Of a stretch of DNA of 64,000 nucleotides, positions 44,627 to 53,691 are shown piece after piece. This DNA is from Mariniblastus sp. (GTDB lineage Bacteria; Planctomycetota; Planctomycetia; Pirellulales; Pirellulaceae), in contig JAQXDZ010000066.1 in NCBI GenBank assembly GCA_029251085.1, forward strand, positions 24,096-88,095, read 5' to 3'. Every line of letters begins with the position of its first letter. Position 1 is the first letter of the stretch. The translations under genes were made by a program, and so were the position numbers. Below the pieces are notes generated by a model. The model saw only the letters and a list, made by a program, of their open reading frames with translations. It did not search any database and had not been told where the DNA came from.

Positions 44627-46691
44627 GGAGAAAACCATTACCAACTCAACTCTCTTTGACTATGCAAATCGACTCCGGCTTCGCGTAGCAACATTATTTC
44701 TCTTAGGGCTGGTTATCACTCAAGCGATACCCAAGCAGGCCACCTTAAACGCAGAGGAATTTAAAATCAGCCTGCAATCGGGGACTGTCATCACTGTCGA
44801 TGTAAAAACTCCGACCTTAAAGTGGACCCGTGTGTCCGACAGCGGAGAGAGCAGGGAAGAGACACTTAAAATTGCCGAACTGAACCGAATCATGTTGAGT
44901 GATTCTCCGGTGGGTCAGAAAGTCGATATCATCAGGCAATTAATCACAGATCTTGCAGACCCTAGTTTTCAAAAACGGGAAGCAGCGGAAGATAAACTTT
45001 CTGAAGCTGAAACGGCAGGCCAGTTCATGGAAATGCTTCAATCCAACCTGGACCATCCAGATTTCGAAGTCCGTTACCGCATCAACCGAATCTTAAAAAG
45101 ACTGGAAGATCAAGACTCTACTCAGCGAGAAAATCAATTTGACCGACTCTTCTTTAAAAATGGAACGACCGCCGAAGGGGACCTTGGAAATCTAAACCTC
45201 GAGCTATCCTTCCGTGGGCGACCACTGAAATTGAAGCGCGAACAAATCGCGATGATCTCTACCCCGTCCAATAAACCAATATTAGTGGCAAGTGACAAAA
45301 AAACTGAGGTGGAAATTTTCCACAAGCCGCTAAACATTTTCTATCGAGTTGACCAAACAAAGATCGACTTTGAAAAATCTCCCAGCGGTGAGGAGTTGCG
45401 TCGCCCCGCGGATGTCAGCCAGACTTTCGTGCCCGTCGGGCTTAAGTTAGGTACTGAGCAAAAAGGGTATATCGGCATCTCCGGATACGGGTTCAAATTC
45501 GGACCTGAAAAACGCGCCAGTGGAAATTCCATTTGCGTCTACGAAACGGTAGGGACTTATTCCAAACGCTTCAAAGGGATCATGGAGATCAGTTTCTGCA
45601 TGCCCAATCAGGAGTCGGTTGCTGCAGGCGTTATGGAGTTTGGCATGCAAATGGCCCGCGTCAATCACAGTCGCGATTTCATTGTCGAAGCCTACAACGC
45701 CGATAATCAAATCCTCGCCTCGGTCGAATCATCCGATGAACCGTGCGTGTTTTCAGGAATCAAATCAACTCAGCCCATTGCAAAAATCAGAATCCTTTCT
45801 AATCCATACCTATTTCGAATCGACCGCGCGATCGATGAAGATTACGCGGTTGATTCAATCTGCTTTTCACCACCCGTCCCGATTGACTCGCTAACCCCCC
45901 AAGACCAACCATCGGTGACACTAAACAACGGTGATTTGCTAAAAATAGACAACATCAAGCTTTCAGGCTCCGATGCAATCTCGATCAATCCAATAGGTGA
46001 ACAAAATTACAAAATTGGATTCGACGAAATTCGATCAATTAATTTCAATCACAGCTTCCAGAAAGATCCCAAATCACTTACCCGCCTGCGACCCAAGCAA
46101 GTCCTAAAGACGTGGACAGCGATGATTAGCGACGGCAGCATTCTTTTCATTGAGCCTGGCATCCCGATGACCAGCACTCTGTTCCCGAAAGTCCAGCTTG
46201 AACTCGAGACGTTCACCGGCATGTGGCTGACCCGAAACCCATCGCGATTTCCAATGAAGTCCGACTTCGAAAAAGGAAAGAACGTGATCGTCTTTCCAAC
46301 CTGTCGAATTATCCCTGAATTAATCTCATTTGCCGAATATGGTTTCCTGTGGAACGACCGGGCAGAAAAAATCATGCAAGACCTCGTGATCGAAGGGGAT
46401 GAAAAAGATGAGAAAGATCAAGATGACCCCACTCCCAACATCGACCAGGTCACCTATGAAACAGCATCGGCCGAAAGCAGCCCAACAGTATGGCTCAAAC
46501 CGCCTCGTTCAATCAACGCCAGCCAAGGGCGAATTATTTTGGCCGACGGCCAGCAATTGGTTCTCAATGGCGATTTGAAAATCCAGCTTGTTAACATCCA
46601 ACAGGATAAGATCACGATTTCCATTGGAAAAGAAATTGCCACAATCCCTCTGGATCAAATTCAAATCATTGAGTTTCCAGAGCGCCCGTAA
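44598..46691 (+). CDS. Secreted protein with four or more DGS-type beta modules and a large central domain
   Basis: 697 residues from the ATG at 44598 (TGT CCA next), chosen over the track's earlier start because it overlaps the VWA gene least. A hydrophobic signal-like segment ('VATLFLLGLVITQAIPKQA') follows. An alternative is a start after the AGGGAG at 44627-44632, but the only nearby codon is ATT. Modules: 'FKISLQSGTVITVDVKTPTLKW', 'LFFKNGTTAEGDLGNLNLELSFRGRPLKLKREQIAMI', 'VTLNNGDLLKIDNIKL...YKIGFDEIRSINF' and 'IILADGQQLVLNGDLKIQL...ATIPLDQIQIIEF'. A HEAT-like helical stretch (about 115-165) and a 150-residue beta domain ('GYIGISGYGFKFGPEKRASG') lie between. Unknown function; coupled to the VWA gene by overlap. 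Confidence 0.7.
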   Translation: MCPNGNKKTREKTITNSTLFDYANRLRLRVATLFLLGLVITQAIPKQATLNAEEFKISLQSGTVITVDVKTPTLKWTRVSDSGESREETLKIAELNRIMLSDSPVGQKVDIIRQLITDLADPSFQKREAAEDKLSEAETAGQFMEMLQSNLDHPDFEVRYRINRILKRLEDQDSTQRENQFDRLFFKNGTTAEGDLGNLNLELSFRGRPLKLKREQIAMISTPSNKPILVASDKKTEVEIFHKPLNIFYRVDQTKIDFEKSPSGEELRRPADVSQTFVPVGLKLGTEQKGYIGISGYGFKFGPEKRASGNSICVYETVGTYSKRFKGIMEISFCMPNQESVAAGVMEFGMQMARVNHSRDFIVEAYNADNQILASVESSDEPCVFSGIKSTQPIAKIRILSNPYLFRIDRAIDEDYAVDSICFSPPVPIDSLTPQDQPSVTLNNGDLLKIDNIKLSGSDAISINPIGEQNYKIGFDEIRSINFNHSFQKDPKSLTRLRPKQVLKTWTAMISDGSILFIEPGIPMTSTLFPKVQLELETFTGMWLTRNPSRFPMKSDFEKGKNVIVFPTCRIIPELISFAEYGFLWNDRAEKIMQDLVIEGDEKDEKDQDDPTPNIDQVTYETASAESSPTVWLKPPRSINASQGRIILADGQQLVLNGDLKIQLVNIQQDKITISIGKEIATIPLDQIQIIEFPERP

Positions 46692-46808
46692 AAGGCACCC
46701 TTCGAAACGGCTAAAACCACTACCGAACCGTCTTCTTAAATTTATTCCCCGATTCCACCCCGAACCAAGCACGTTCCCGTGGACACCCATCCTTGATTTG
46801 GCCAATTT

Positions 46809-47549
46809 ATGAATACAGAAACATCTGCCATGGAACTGGACGTGATAGCCGTCGGTGCCCACCCAGATGATTGCGAAATTGGCTGCGGTGGCACGCTCGC
46901 AGGACTTGCCGCTCAGGGACTTCGCGTAGGCATTGTCGATTTAACCAATGGCGAACCTACCCCTCGTTGCCCTAGCCCCGAGATTCGAATCGCCGAGGCT
47001 GAAAAAGCGGCGGCAGCACTCGGGATACAGAAGCGAGTTATTCTAGATTTACCGAACCGCCAACTCTTCGATAATTTTGAATCCCGAATTGCACTGGCGA
47101 CTCAGTTCCGCCTTCACCGCCCGAAGATCATTTTTTGCCTCGAAGGCAAAACCCCGATGGCTTCACCGGACCACTGGCAAGCCATGCAGATCACCGAAGC
47201 CGCAATTTTCTACAGCCGCCTTACTAAATGGGATGAACACTTTGACGGCCTCCCGGTTCATACAATTTCCCGCCAAGTGAACTACTCACTCTTCTTTGAA
47301 TCAGACTGGAGCGGATCGGGGGCCAGGCAATTTGTATTTGACATTGCCGGATCGATCGATAAAAAAATCGAAGCCGTGCGCTGTTACAAAACTCAATTCC
47401 CACCTGAGAAAGAGTACATTTATGACCGCATTCGTGCCATGGCCAGCGCCGTCGGCCTGTCAGCAGGGTTTGACTATGGCGAGGTCCTCAGCTCGACAAG
47501 AACACTTGGCACGAGAAATTTACCTGCGACATTGATGCTCGATGATTAA
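46809..47549 (+). CDS. PIG-L family deacetylase (BshB1-like)
   Basis: 246 residues. 'VIAVGAHPDDCEIGCGGTLAGLAAQGLRVGIVDLTNGEPTP' is the zinc-binding AHPDD motif with the family context. 'SPDHWQAMQITEAAIFYSRL' supplies the later His. The spacing and 'LDLPNRQLFDN' region resemble BshB1, which removes acetate from GlcNAc-malate in bacillithiol synthesis, but MshB, LpxC-unrelated LmbE and other PIG-L enzymes share these motifs. No bshA or bshC homologue lies in this window, so the substrate is open. Either ATG at 46809 or at 46830 could start it. Confidence 0.85.
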   Translation: MNTETSAMELDVIAVGAHPDDCEIGCGGTLAGLAAQGLRVGIVDLTNGEPTPRCPSPEIRIAEAEKAAAALGIQKRVILDLPNRQLFDNFESRIALATQFRLHRPKIIFCLEGKTPMASPDHWQAMQITEAAIFYSRLTKWDEHFDGLPVHTISRQVNYSLFFESDWSGSGARQFVFDIAGSIDKKIEAVRCYKTQFPPEKEYIYDRIRAMASAVGLSAGFDYGEVLSSTRTLGTRNLPATLMLDD

Positions 47550-47610
47550 AAAACATCTGCGTTAATCCACCCCCTCAAATTCTCATCTTAAAATTCTTAG
47601 AACATCGACC

Positions 47611-48399
47611 ATGCCAAGTTCTCGCATCAACTTCATGAGCTCCGCCAACAAACGACTGGCCGGAATCTTAGAACTCCCATCACCTTCGGCCACTGGAAAA
47701 GAGCTCCCAGACACCTTCGCGTTATTTGCTCACTGCTTTACTTGCACGAAAGATCTAAAGGCGATCGTGCGAATTAGTCGAGCTCTCGCCAAACGAAACA
47801 TAGGCGTGCTGCGATTCGATTTCACGGGACTTGGCGATAGCCAGGGCAACTTTGCTGATACCAATATCGAATCCAACCTCTCAGATATTCACTCCGCAAG
47901 CCAATGGCTGGCAGAACACCACCAAGCTCCCTCTTTGTTGATTGGACATTCTCTCGGCGGTGCGGCGATGATGGCTGCGGTCGAGTCAATTCCATCCTGC
48001 CGGGCGCTCACAACTCTCGCTTCGCCCTCGTGCACACGGCACCTCGCAGAATTCCTTGGCAGCCAAAATCCAGAAATCATCTCTAACGGTAGCGGTACCG
48101 TCACGATTGGAGGCAGAACCCATGTCATCAAAAAGCAGATGCTTGATAGCTTGAGAAACTTCGATCTGCAGGAGCGAATCCAGAGGATTACAGCCCCCCA
48201 TTTGATCATGCATTCGCCAGCCGATGAAACGCTGGACTTCCAGCACGCACTCGATATTTTTAAATATACATCAGGTGCAAAATCGCTGATTACACTCGTT
48301 GATTCCGACCACCTCTTCGTTAATCGCAACAACGACACAACCTACGTTGCGAATTTAATTGCGACTTGGGGCAGCCGTTTCCTTACTGGAATCAATTGA
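47611..48399 (+). CDS. Alpha/beta hydrolase (OsmC-partner type, no OsmC domain)
   Basis: 262 residues. 'FALFAHCFTCTKDLKAIVRISRALAKRNIGVLRFDFTGLGDSQGNF' is close to the hydrolase half of the alpha/beta-hydrolase/OsmC fusion family. The nucleophile elbow is 'LLIGHSLGGAAM', an Asp is in 'MHSPADETLDF', and the His is in 'DSDHLFV'. Length fits the hydrolase domain alone, so the OsmC half is absent. The track's first ATG may be replaced by the one at 47635 ('MSSANKRLAG'). Substrate unknown. The PIG-L gene is 60 bp upstream on the same strand. Confidence 0.85.
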   Translation: MPSSRINFMSSANKRLAGILELPSPSATGKELPDTFALFAHCFTCTKDLKAIVRISRALAKRNIGVLRFDFTGLGDSQGNFADTNIESNLSDIHSASQWLAEHHQAPSLLIGHSLGGAAMMAAVESIPSCRALTTLASPSCTRHLAEFLGSQNPEIISNGSGTVTIGGRTHVIKKQMLDSLRNFDLQERIQRITAPHLIMHSPADETLDFQHALDIFKYTSGAKSLITLVDSDHLFVNRNNDTTYVANLIATWGSRFLTGIN

Positions 48400-48500
48400 G
48401 AGCTTAAGATCAGGTCAGGCAGTGTGCCAGCAAATCGCTTAGTATTTTAAGGCTTTCTCTCAGCAATTCCCCACCACTTGCGACCAACGGTTCGCCTCAC

Positions 48501-50201
48501 CTATTTATCACGCAGAGACTTAAAGTACTGCTGAGCATGCTCTCGTTGATTCCGTGACATTTTCTGATTTTCAAGTGGATCCGATTCCTTACTAATCGAA
48601 GCCTCAATCAGCTCACGTGTCTCACTGACCGAACGACCCACCAAATTTTTTCCATCGGCGGTTCCAGTGACGACAGTCTGACCTTGCTGGAGCTTTCCTT
48701 TAACTTTTGATTTGAAGGTTCCCGTGTCACCCTTCTCTAAATCTCGCTGCCCCGCGCCTCTGCCGCTACCCTTTGCCCAATCCTGCCACTTCGGTGGACC
48801 ATCCTTTTTCCCTTGCCCGTCCTTTCCCCCTTCAGCAAGACCATCCTTACAGTCATCTGCCATTTCCTCGAGATCTTCCAGGGCTTCCATCTCTCCCATT
48901 TCTTGCTGCATTTGCTCTAACTGTTTCGCCAGATCTTCGAGAGCTTCGCCAGCTTGCTTCATGCCCTCTTGTTTCTCCTGTGGATTTCCTTGCTGGCCTT
49001 CCTCACCGGGCTTCTGCCCACCGGGTTTGCCTCCGGGCTTCATGCAGTCAGCACAATCGGCAAGTTTCTCGGCCATTTGCTTAAGCTTCTGTTGCTGCTG
49101 ATCCATTGCCTTTTTCTCTTCGAGCTTCTGTTGCAGTTGAGCTGCCTTATCGAGATCGCCTTCTTTCACAGCCTTTTCAATTTGCTCTTCAAGTTTCTTC
49201 TTTTCCGCTTCATGCTCTTCAGCAGCCTTTTTCAATTCGTTTGCCATGTTTTTAAGATCCTTGGCCAGCTTTTTCTTTTCGACCTCACTCAGCTCGCCCG
49301 CTTTTAGTTTCTTAACCAAGTCTTTAATTGCCTTTTTCGCTTCCGCCATATCTCCCTTGCTCATCGCATCGGCAAGTTCTTTCGCGGGACCTTCACCTGC
49401 GTCTTTTAATTTATTCAGGCTTTCCTTCAACTCCTTGCTACTTCCGAGTTCCTTTTGCCGCTCCGTAATCTGTTTCTTGATGTCGTTCAATTTAATCAAT
49501 GCGTCTTTTTTACCCGTCTCTTTTTCATCGATTAACTTGTCAAATTTTTTCTCGAGTGCTTCGACTTTACCATCAGCGTCTTTCAATCCTTTTGCGATTC
49601 TTTCCTTACGCTTTTGCTCCATCTGCTTTTTCAATTCCTCAATCGCAATTTTAACTTGCTTGGAATCAGTTCGTTCGGGCTCCGAGGCGCCCGCTTTCTT
49701 TTCGGCGTTTGGGATCATCATAATTCCAAACAAAAGCAGGATAGGTATGATTGGCAGGAACGCGCGAACCGTAGGTTGGTAACGAAACTCATCGCGGACA
49801 TCGATCGTATCAGCCTGGTCAGCAGCATCATTAAGCAAAGCCTGCCCAACACTTGTTTCCGCAACCTTATCTTCCAGTGTTAACGCGCTTGACAGTCGCT
49901 CTTTCAAACCAAATCGCCGGTCAACTTCAATCGCCGCACTCAGTTGCGATGCACTTTTTCGCCAGGTCACAACCAAAGGAATCAGAACCCCTAAGAGAGC
50001 TCCTCCAGCAATCCACGAGTAGACCCAATTTTGATAATCCGACTCCGCTTGAAGAAAACTCAAATACCAAATTTTAGGGACCGCCAGGCCAATCGCCGCC
50101 AAAAGCAAGCAAGAAAATACTGACCAAATAAGCACGTTGAAGAAATAGCCGATTACAATCCGACGGCGGGCCTGTGCTACTTTTTGACGGATTTTATTCA
50201 C
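48501..50201 (-). CDS. DUF4175-like coiled-coil membrane protein, paralogue of the operon copy
   Basis: 566 residues. Two N-terminal helices ('VIGYFFNVLIWSVFSCLLLAAIGLAV', 'WIAGGALLGVLIPLVV') and 'AAIEVDRRFGLKERLSSALTLEDKVAETS' match the start of the 748-aa operon protein ('LIYEVESKNPELKESLLSSVQL'). A third hydrophobic segment follows ('LPIIPILLLFGIMMIPN'). The rest is a long, highly charged coiled coil (Lys/Glu-rich, about 175-400) and a Gly/Lys-rich linker, ending 'SRNQREHAQQYFKSLRDK'. The beta-rich middle of the larger paralogue is missing. It stands outside the MoxR operon. Opposite-strand ORFs here are artefacts of the Lys/Glu-rich codons. Confidence 0.75.
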   Translation of the reverse strand: MNKIRQKVAQARRRIVIGYFFNVLIWSVFSCLLLAAIGLAVPKIWYLSFLQAESDYQNWVYSWIAGGALLGVLIPLVVTWRKSASQLSAAIEVDRRFGLKERLSSALTLEDKVAETSVGQALLNDAADQADTIDVRDEFRYQPTVRAFLPIIPILLLFGIMMIPNAEKKAGASEPERTDSKQVKIAIEELKKQMEQKRKERIAKGLKDADGKVEALEKKFDKLIDEKETGKKDALIKLNDIKKQITERQKELGSSKELKESLNKLKDAGEGPAKELADAMSKGDMAEAKKAIKDLVKKLKAGELSEVEKKKLAKDLKNMANELKKAAEEHEAEKKKLEEQIEKAVKEGDLDKAAQLQQKLEEKKAMDQQQQKLKQMAEKLADCADCMKPGGKPGGQKPGEEGQQGNPQEKQEGMKQAGEALEDLAKQLEQMQQEMGEMEALEDLEEMADDCKDGLAEGGKDGQGKKDGPPKWQDWAKGSGRGAGQRDLEKGDTGTFKSKVKGKLQQGQTVVTGTADGKNLVGRSVSETRELIEASISKESDPLENQKMSRNQREHAQQYFKSLRDK

Positions 50202-50538
50202 AACCGACTCCCTTTATCAATTTCCCAAAACACTCAATGCCAACGGCTTAATTAACATTTGGGGGTTAAAATTACCAGCATCTACGAACCTTGCGGTGCC
50301 TTCTACCCCAATGACCGCCAGCTAAGTTTCATTATATGTGGCATTTTTAAGAGAAGGCTATCGGCAATCCCGCGTTCCAACCGAAAAAAGCAACATATAT
50401 TTTCATTTTTTCGTTAGCGCCCCTGTTTTACCTCGGTACAAAAAGTGGGCAGTCGTCACCCGCTACCACCAAATTTCATTCGACAGTTCGGATTTTGTGA
50501 CAGCACCAGTGCCTTTAGCTCGCCCTTAGGTCAATTAC
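50202..50538. other. Divergent intergenic region between DUF4175-like and DCC genes
   Basis: 337 bp between divergent starts. It should contain both promoters. A 63-codon ORF on the plus strand (50338-50529) has no coding character or ribosome site, and I see no RNA or repeat. Confidence 0.4.
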
Positions 50539-51027
50539 ATGGATCAAAAAAAAATCATCAACGATACGATGGCCGTGTCCCCAACCACCTTGCCTTCCCC
50601 TGCGTTCCTGCCCGACGCTGATGTTCTGATCTATGACGGCACCTGTAACTTTTGCTCGTCACAGGTGACGAACCTCTATCGTTTAGACGGAAAGAACCGC
50701 CTCGCATTCATCTCACTCCACGACCCCTTCGTCACCGAACATTTCCCCGACCTGACCCATCAGCAATTGATGGAACAAATGTTCTTGATTCCTAATCATG
50801 GCGGCACCTACTCCGACCGCCGTCTCGGAGGTGCCGTGGCCATCAAGTATCTGACACTACGCCTGCCAAAGCTTTGGATTCTCGCCCCTTTGTTCCACAT
50901 CCCGCTGACGGGCTCAATCCAGCAATGGGTATACCGTCAAATCGCAAAACGTCGCTACAAGATCGCGGGGAAGAAGAATGAAGCCTGCGATGACGAGGGC
51001 ACCTGCGATCTACACTTTCGCGATTAG
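50539..51027 (+). CDS. DCC family thiol-disulfide oxidoreductase-like protein (DUF393)
   Basis: 162 residues. 'ADVLIYDGTCNFCSSQVTNLYRLDGKNRLAFISL' contains the DxxCxxC motif (YDGTCNFC) that defines the DCC/DUF393 family, with a thioredoxin-like fold. A Cys/Asp-rich tail ('EACDDEGTCDL') is unusual. Members are probably thiol oxidoreductases, though biochemical data are scarce. The track's first ATG is 17 codons ahead of the conserved part and seems acceptable. Confidence 0.85.
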   Translation: MDQKKIINDTMAVSPTTLPSPAFLPDADVLIYDGTCNFCSSQVTNLYRLDGKNRLAFISLHDPFVTEHFPDLTHQQLMEQMFLIPNHGGTYSDRRLGGAVAIKYLTLRLPKLWILAPLFHIPLTGSIQQWVYRQIAKRRYKIAGKKNEACDDEGTCDLHFRD

Positions 51028-51072
51028 ATTTCGCGATTAGATCTCGCCCAATGCTGCCGACGCGAATGACAG

Positions 51073-52647
51073 TCAGGCTAGGGCAAAAAAGGTCGTCTTC
51101 CAGGCTAAGGCTAAGTCAATTAAAGCGACAATGAATGGAAGCAACACCCAGAGTAGCGCTGCCAGTAAAAAACCAATTACAGAAACGACAGTTGAGATAA
51201 CCGTCCAGGTCTGAAAAGTTTGCTTTTCAGTCATCATCATGTAGCGGCTTACAAGCCAGAACCCACTGTCATTGACATGAGAAACGGCAGATGCCCCCGC
51301 TGCAATCGCAACCACAATTAACGCTAATTGTGCTTGCGACAGTCCCTCGACCATTGCAGTCATCAACCCCGCGGCCGTCACCATGGCAACAGTTGCGGAT
51401 CCCTGCGCAACACGAACAAACAACGCGAATAAATAAGCGAGTAACAAGACGGGAATCCCCCAACCCTGACAGACTTCACGCAATGCGTCGCTCACACCAC
51501 TCGCTCCCATAACCTCCTTAAACACTCCGCCAGCACCCGTGATTAGAATAATGATGCCGGCTGGCCCCAACGCCTTCGTCGTCACTTCCATCAATTCGTT
51601 TTTATCGTAACCGCGAAGGTAACCAAAGAAAATTAACGCCATCACCGTCGCAATGAGAAGGGCAATGATCGGATGCCCTACGAAGTAAAGAAATTTCATT
51701 CTCAATGGTGCCCCGGCAACCGCATCAGAAACAGCGGCGGCATACTCGTCGCGATCCAGCCCTGTATCGATATTGTAAACGAGAAGCTCTTTGACAATCG
51801 TACCGACCAAGATCAAAAGAATTGGAAACCCAATCATGATCAACACAGAAAGAAAACTAGGCAAAACCTCTTCTCCTTCTTCGGGGCCTTCATCAAAATC
51901 AGCAGGTGGCGCGATGTATAACTTTTCAGACATTCGCCGGGGCAGCCAAACTCCACAAACAATCGCGGTCGGCAAGCCGACGATGCTACCGAACAGAATC
52001 ACCCAACCGAGTCCAACCCCTAACTCGTAGGCAACCCAGACCGGTCCAGGCGTCGGAGGTACGAAGGCGTGAGTCACCATGAGTCCCGCCAACAAAGGCA
52101 GGCCAAACGCCAATACAGATTTACCAGTCTTTTTAGAAAGTGCGTACAGAATCGGTGCCAAAATCACCAAAGCCACATCCAGAAAAACGGGGATCGAAAT
52201 GATGAACCCCGTCAGAACCATCGCCCAGGAGGCCCGCTTTTCGCCAAATAATTTCAATAATGATTTCGCCAAACTCTGAGCGCCGCCCGAATGCTCAAGC
52301 AGCGATCCAAAAATTGCCCCGAGCCCGATGATCGTCGCAATAAAACCAAGACTAGAACCCATCCCGTTTTGGATTTCCGCGCCAATTTTGGCAAGCTCTA
52401 AATCTCCAGCACCGCCAGTCAATTCCTGAGATGATCCAACCGCAACAAATAAACTTGCCAAAATCAGTGCAAGAAATGCCTGGACTCTCAATTTCAAAAT
52501 CAAAAACAACAGCAAGGCCACGGCAGCAACCAACAAACTAAGCAAATAAGTAAGGGAGAGTGACCCTTCACCTCCGACGGCTCCTAACAAACTCCCTTGT
52601 TGCCCAATTAAAAAAAACAAATCGGGTTGGTTATTGAGCGCTGACAT
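51073..52647 (-). CDS. GntP-family gluconate/aldonate permease
   Basis: 524 residues from the ATG at 52647, preferred over the ORF-track ATG at 52686 because AGGTGAG lies six bases ahead of it. About 12-14 hydrophobic helices are visible, with GntP-type segments 'FGLPLLAGLMVTHAFVPPTPGPVWVAYELG' and 'GAGGVFKEVMGASGVSDAL', 'GSATVAMVTAAGL'. GntP transporters are proton symporters for gluconate and related sugar acids. It is divergent from the FAH-type dehydratase gene, 61 bp between the starts, and is followed by the YjhG-like dehydratase on the other strand, so it probably imports a sugar acid that those enzymes degrade. Confidence 0.92.
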   Translation of the reverse strand: MSALNNQPDLFFLIGQQGSLLGAVGGEGSLSLTYLLSLLVAAVALLLFLILKLRVQAFLALILASLFVAVGSSQELTGGAGDLELAKIGAEIQNGMGSSLGFIATIIGLGAIFGSLLEHSGGAQSLAKSLLKLFGEKRASWAMVLTGFIISIPVFLDVALVILAPILYALSKKTGKSVLAFGLPLLAGLMVTHAFVPPTPGPVWVAYELGVGLGWVILFGSIVGLPTAIVCGVWLPRRMSEKLYIAPPADFDEGPEEGEEVLPSFLSVLIMIGFPILLILVGTIVKELLVYNIDTGLDRDEYAAAVSDAVAGAPLRMKFLYFVGHPIIALLIATVMALIFFGYLRGYDKNELMEVTTKALGPAGIIILITGAGGVFKEVMGASGVSDALREVCQGWGIPVLLLAYLFALFVRVAQGSATVAMVTAAGLMTAMVEGLSQAQLALIVVAIAAGASAVSHVNDSGFWLVSRYMMMTEKQTFQTWTVISTVVSVIGFLLAALLWVLLPFIVALIDLALAWKTTFFALA

Positions 52648-52708
52648 GAGGATCTCACCTAAGGGGCGGGTTGGTTCATGAGACAAGTTAACTTAGATTA
52701 CTTTCACT

Positions 52709-53551
52709 ATGATAAAGATCTATCGCGACCAAGACGACTATGTTCTGCAAAATTTTAATCGGATAATTCGCGTGCAGGGGTTCTCGCTGGATAGCCTCTT
52801 TCAGGCAAACAACCCTGCCGACTATCTCACCTCTTTCTTTGACTCAACCGATTCCGAGCCTATCCAGCAAAAATCTGTCTGCGAGAGGCACCCCTGGCAA
52901 GCTCCCGTTGAAAATCAAGAAATATGGGCAGCCGGCGTGACCTACATGCGAAGCAAATCTGCCCGAATGGAAGAAAGCGAACAATCAGGTGGAGACCATT
53001 TTTATGATTTGGTCTACGAAGCTGAACGACCCGAATTATTTTTCAAATCGACTGGCTCCCGAGCGAGAGGGCACCTGGCGCCCGTCTGTATTCGCAACGA
53101 TTCAGCATGGAATGTCCCCGAACCGGAGCTGACACTGGCCATCAATTCAGCGGGACAGATTTTTGGCTATACGATTGGCAACGACATGAGCTCTCGGTCG
53201 ATCGAAGGCGAGAATCCGCTTTACCTTCCTCAAGCAAAAATCTATCGAGGCTCGTGTGCCATAGGTCCCTGCTTGGTTGTCGGAAATGTCCTAACACCCG
53301 ATACAAAAATCTCCATCATGATTTCCCGTCTCGCCAATGTTGTATTCCAAGGCGACACATCGGTCTCTCAATTGAAACGCACGTTTCACGAATTAGCGGA
53401 TTACCTATTTAGAGAAAACGAATTTCCCTGTGGAGCCTACTTAATGACTGGAACTGGAATCGTCCCGGATTCTGGATTCACGCTGCAATCGGGCGACCGA
53501 ATTCAAATTCAAATTGAGGGACTAGGGGTTTTAGAAAACGAAGTTGAGTAG
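52709..53551 (+). CDS. Fumarylacetoacetase-fold protein, probable 2-keto-3-deoxy-pentonate dehydratase
   Basis: 280 residues. The FAH-fold core shows metal ligands '[12 protein letters not shown]' (E-x-E) and '[24 protein letters not shown]' (Asp), with '[14 protein letters not shown]' and 'PELFFKS' upstream. FAH-fold proteins of this length include 2-keto-3-deoxy-D-arabinonate dehydratase of archaea and related bacterial enzymes, which turn a 2-keto-3-deoxy-pentonate into alpha-ketoglutarate semialdehyde. The neighbouring sugar-acid permease and YjhG-type dehydratase support that reaction over fumarylacetoacetate cleavage. The last enzyme of such a pathway, a semialdehyde dehydrogenase, is not in the window. 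Confidence 0.8.
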   Translation: MIKIYRDQDDYVLQNFNRIIRVQGFSLDSLFQANNPADYLTSFFDSTDSEPIQQKSVCERHPWQAPVENQEIWAAGVTYMRSKSARMEESEQSGGDHFYDLVYEAERPELFFKSTGSRARGHLAPVCIRNDSAWNVPEPELTLAINSAGQIFGYTIGNDMSSRSIEGENPLYLPQAKIYRGSCAIGPCLVVGNVLTPDTKISIMISRLANVVFQGDTSVSQLKRTFHELADYLFRENEFPCGAYLMTGTGIVPDSGFTLQSGDRIQIQIEGLGVLENEVE

Positions 53552-53691
53552 TTTATTGGTTAAGCCTGGCATTGAATCTGTGTTGTGAAGCGGTTTATGA
53601 AAGTAGCTCGCCGCCCTCGCTGCAGGTCAGCGGTTTTAGACGCTATCATAGGGAACAGGCAAACTCTCTGAACAGTTGTTAATGGTTATCC

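Noticed and set aside
48712-49782. Several plus-strand ORFs of 100-178 aa opposite the DUF4175-like gene
   Set aside because: They are the reverse-strand shadow of Lys/Glu-rich codons (CTT/TTC/TTT runs) in the coiled-coil gene; Ser/Phe/Leu-rich, with no ribosome sites or family match.
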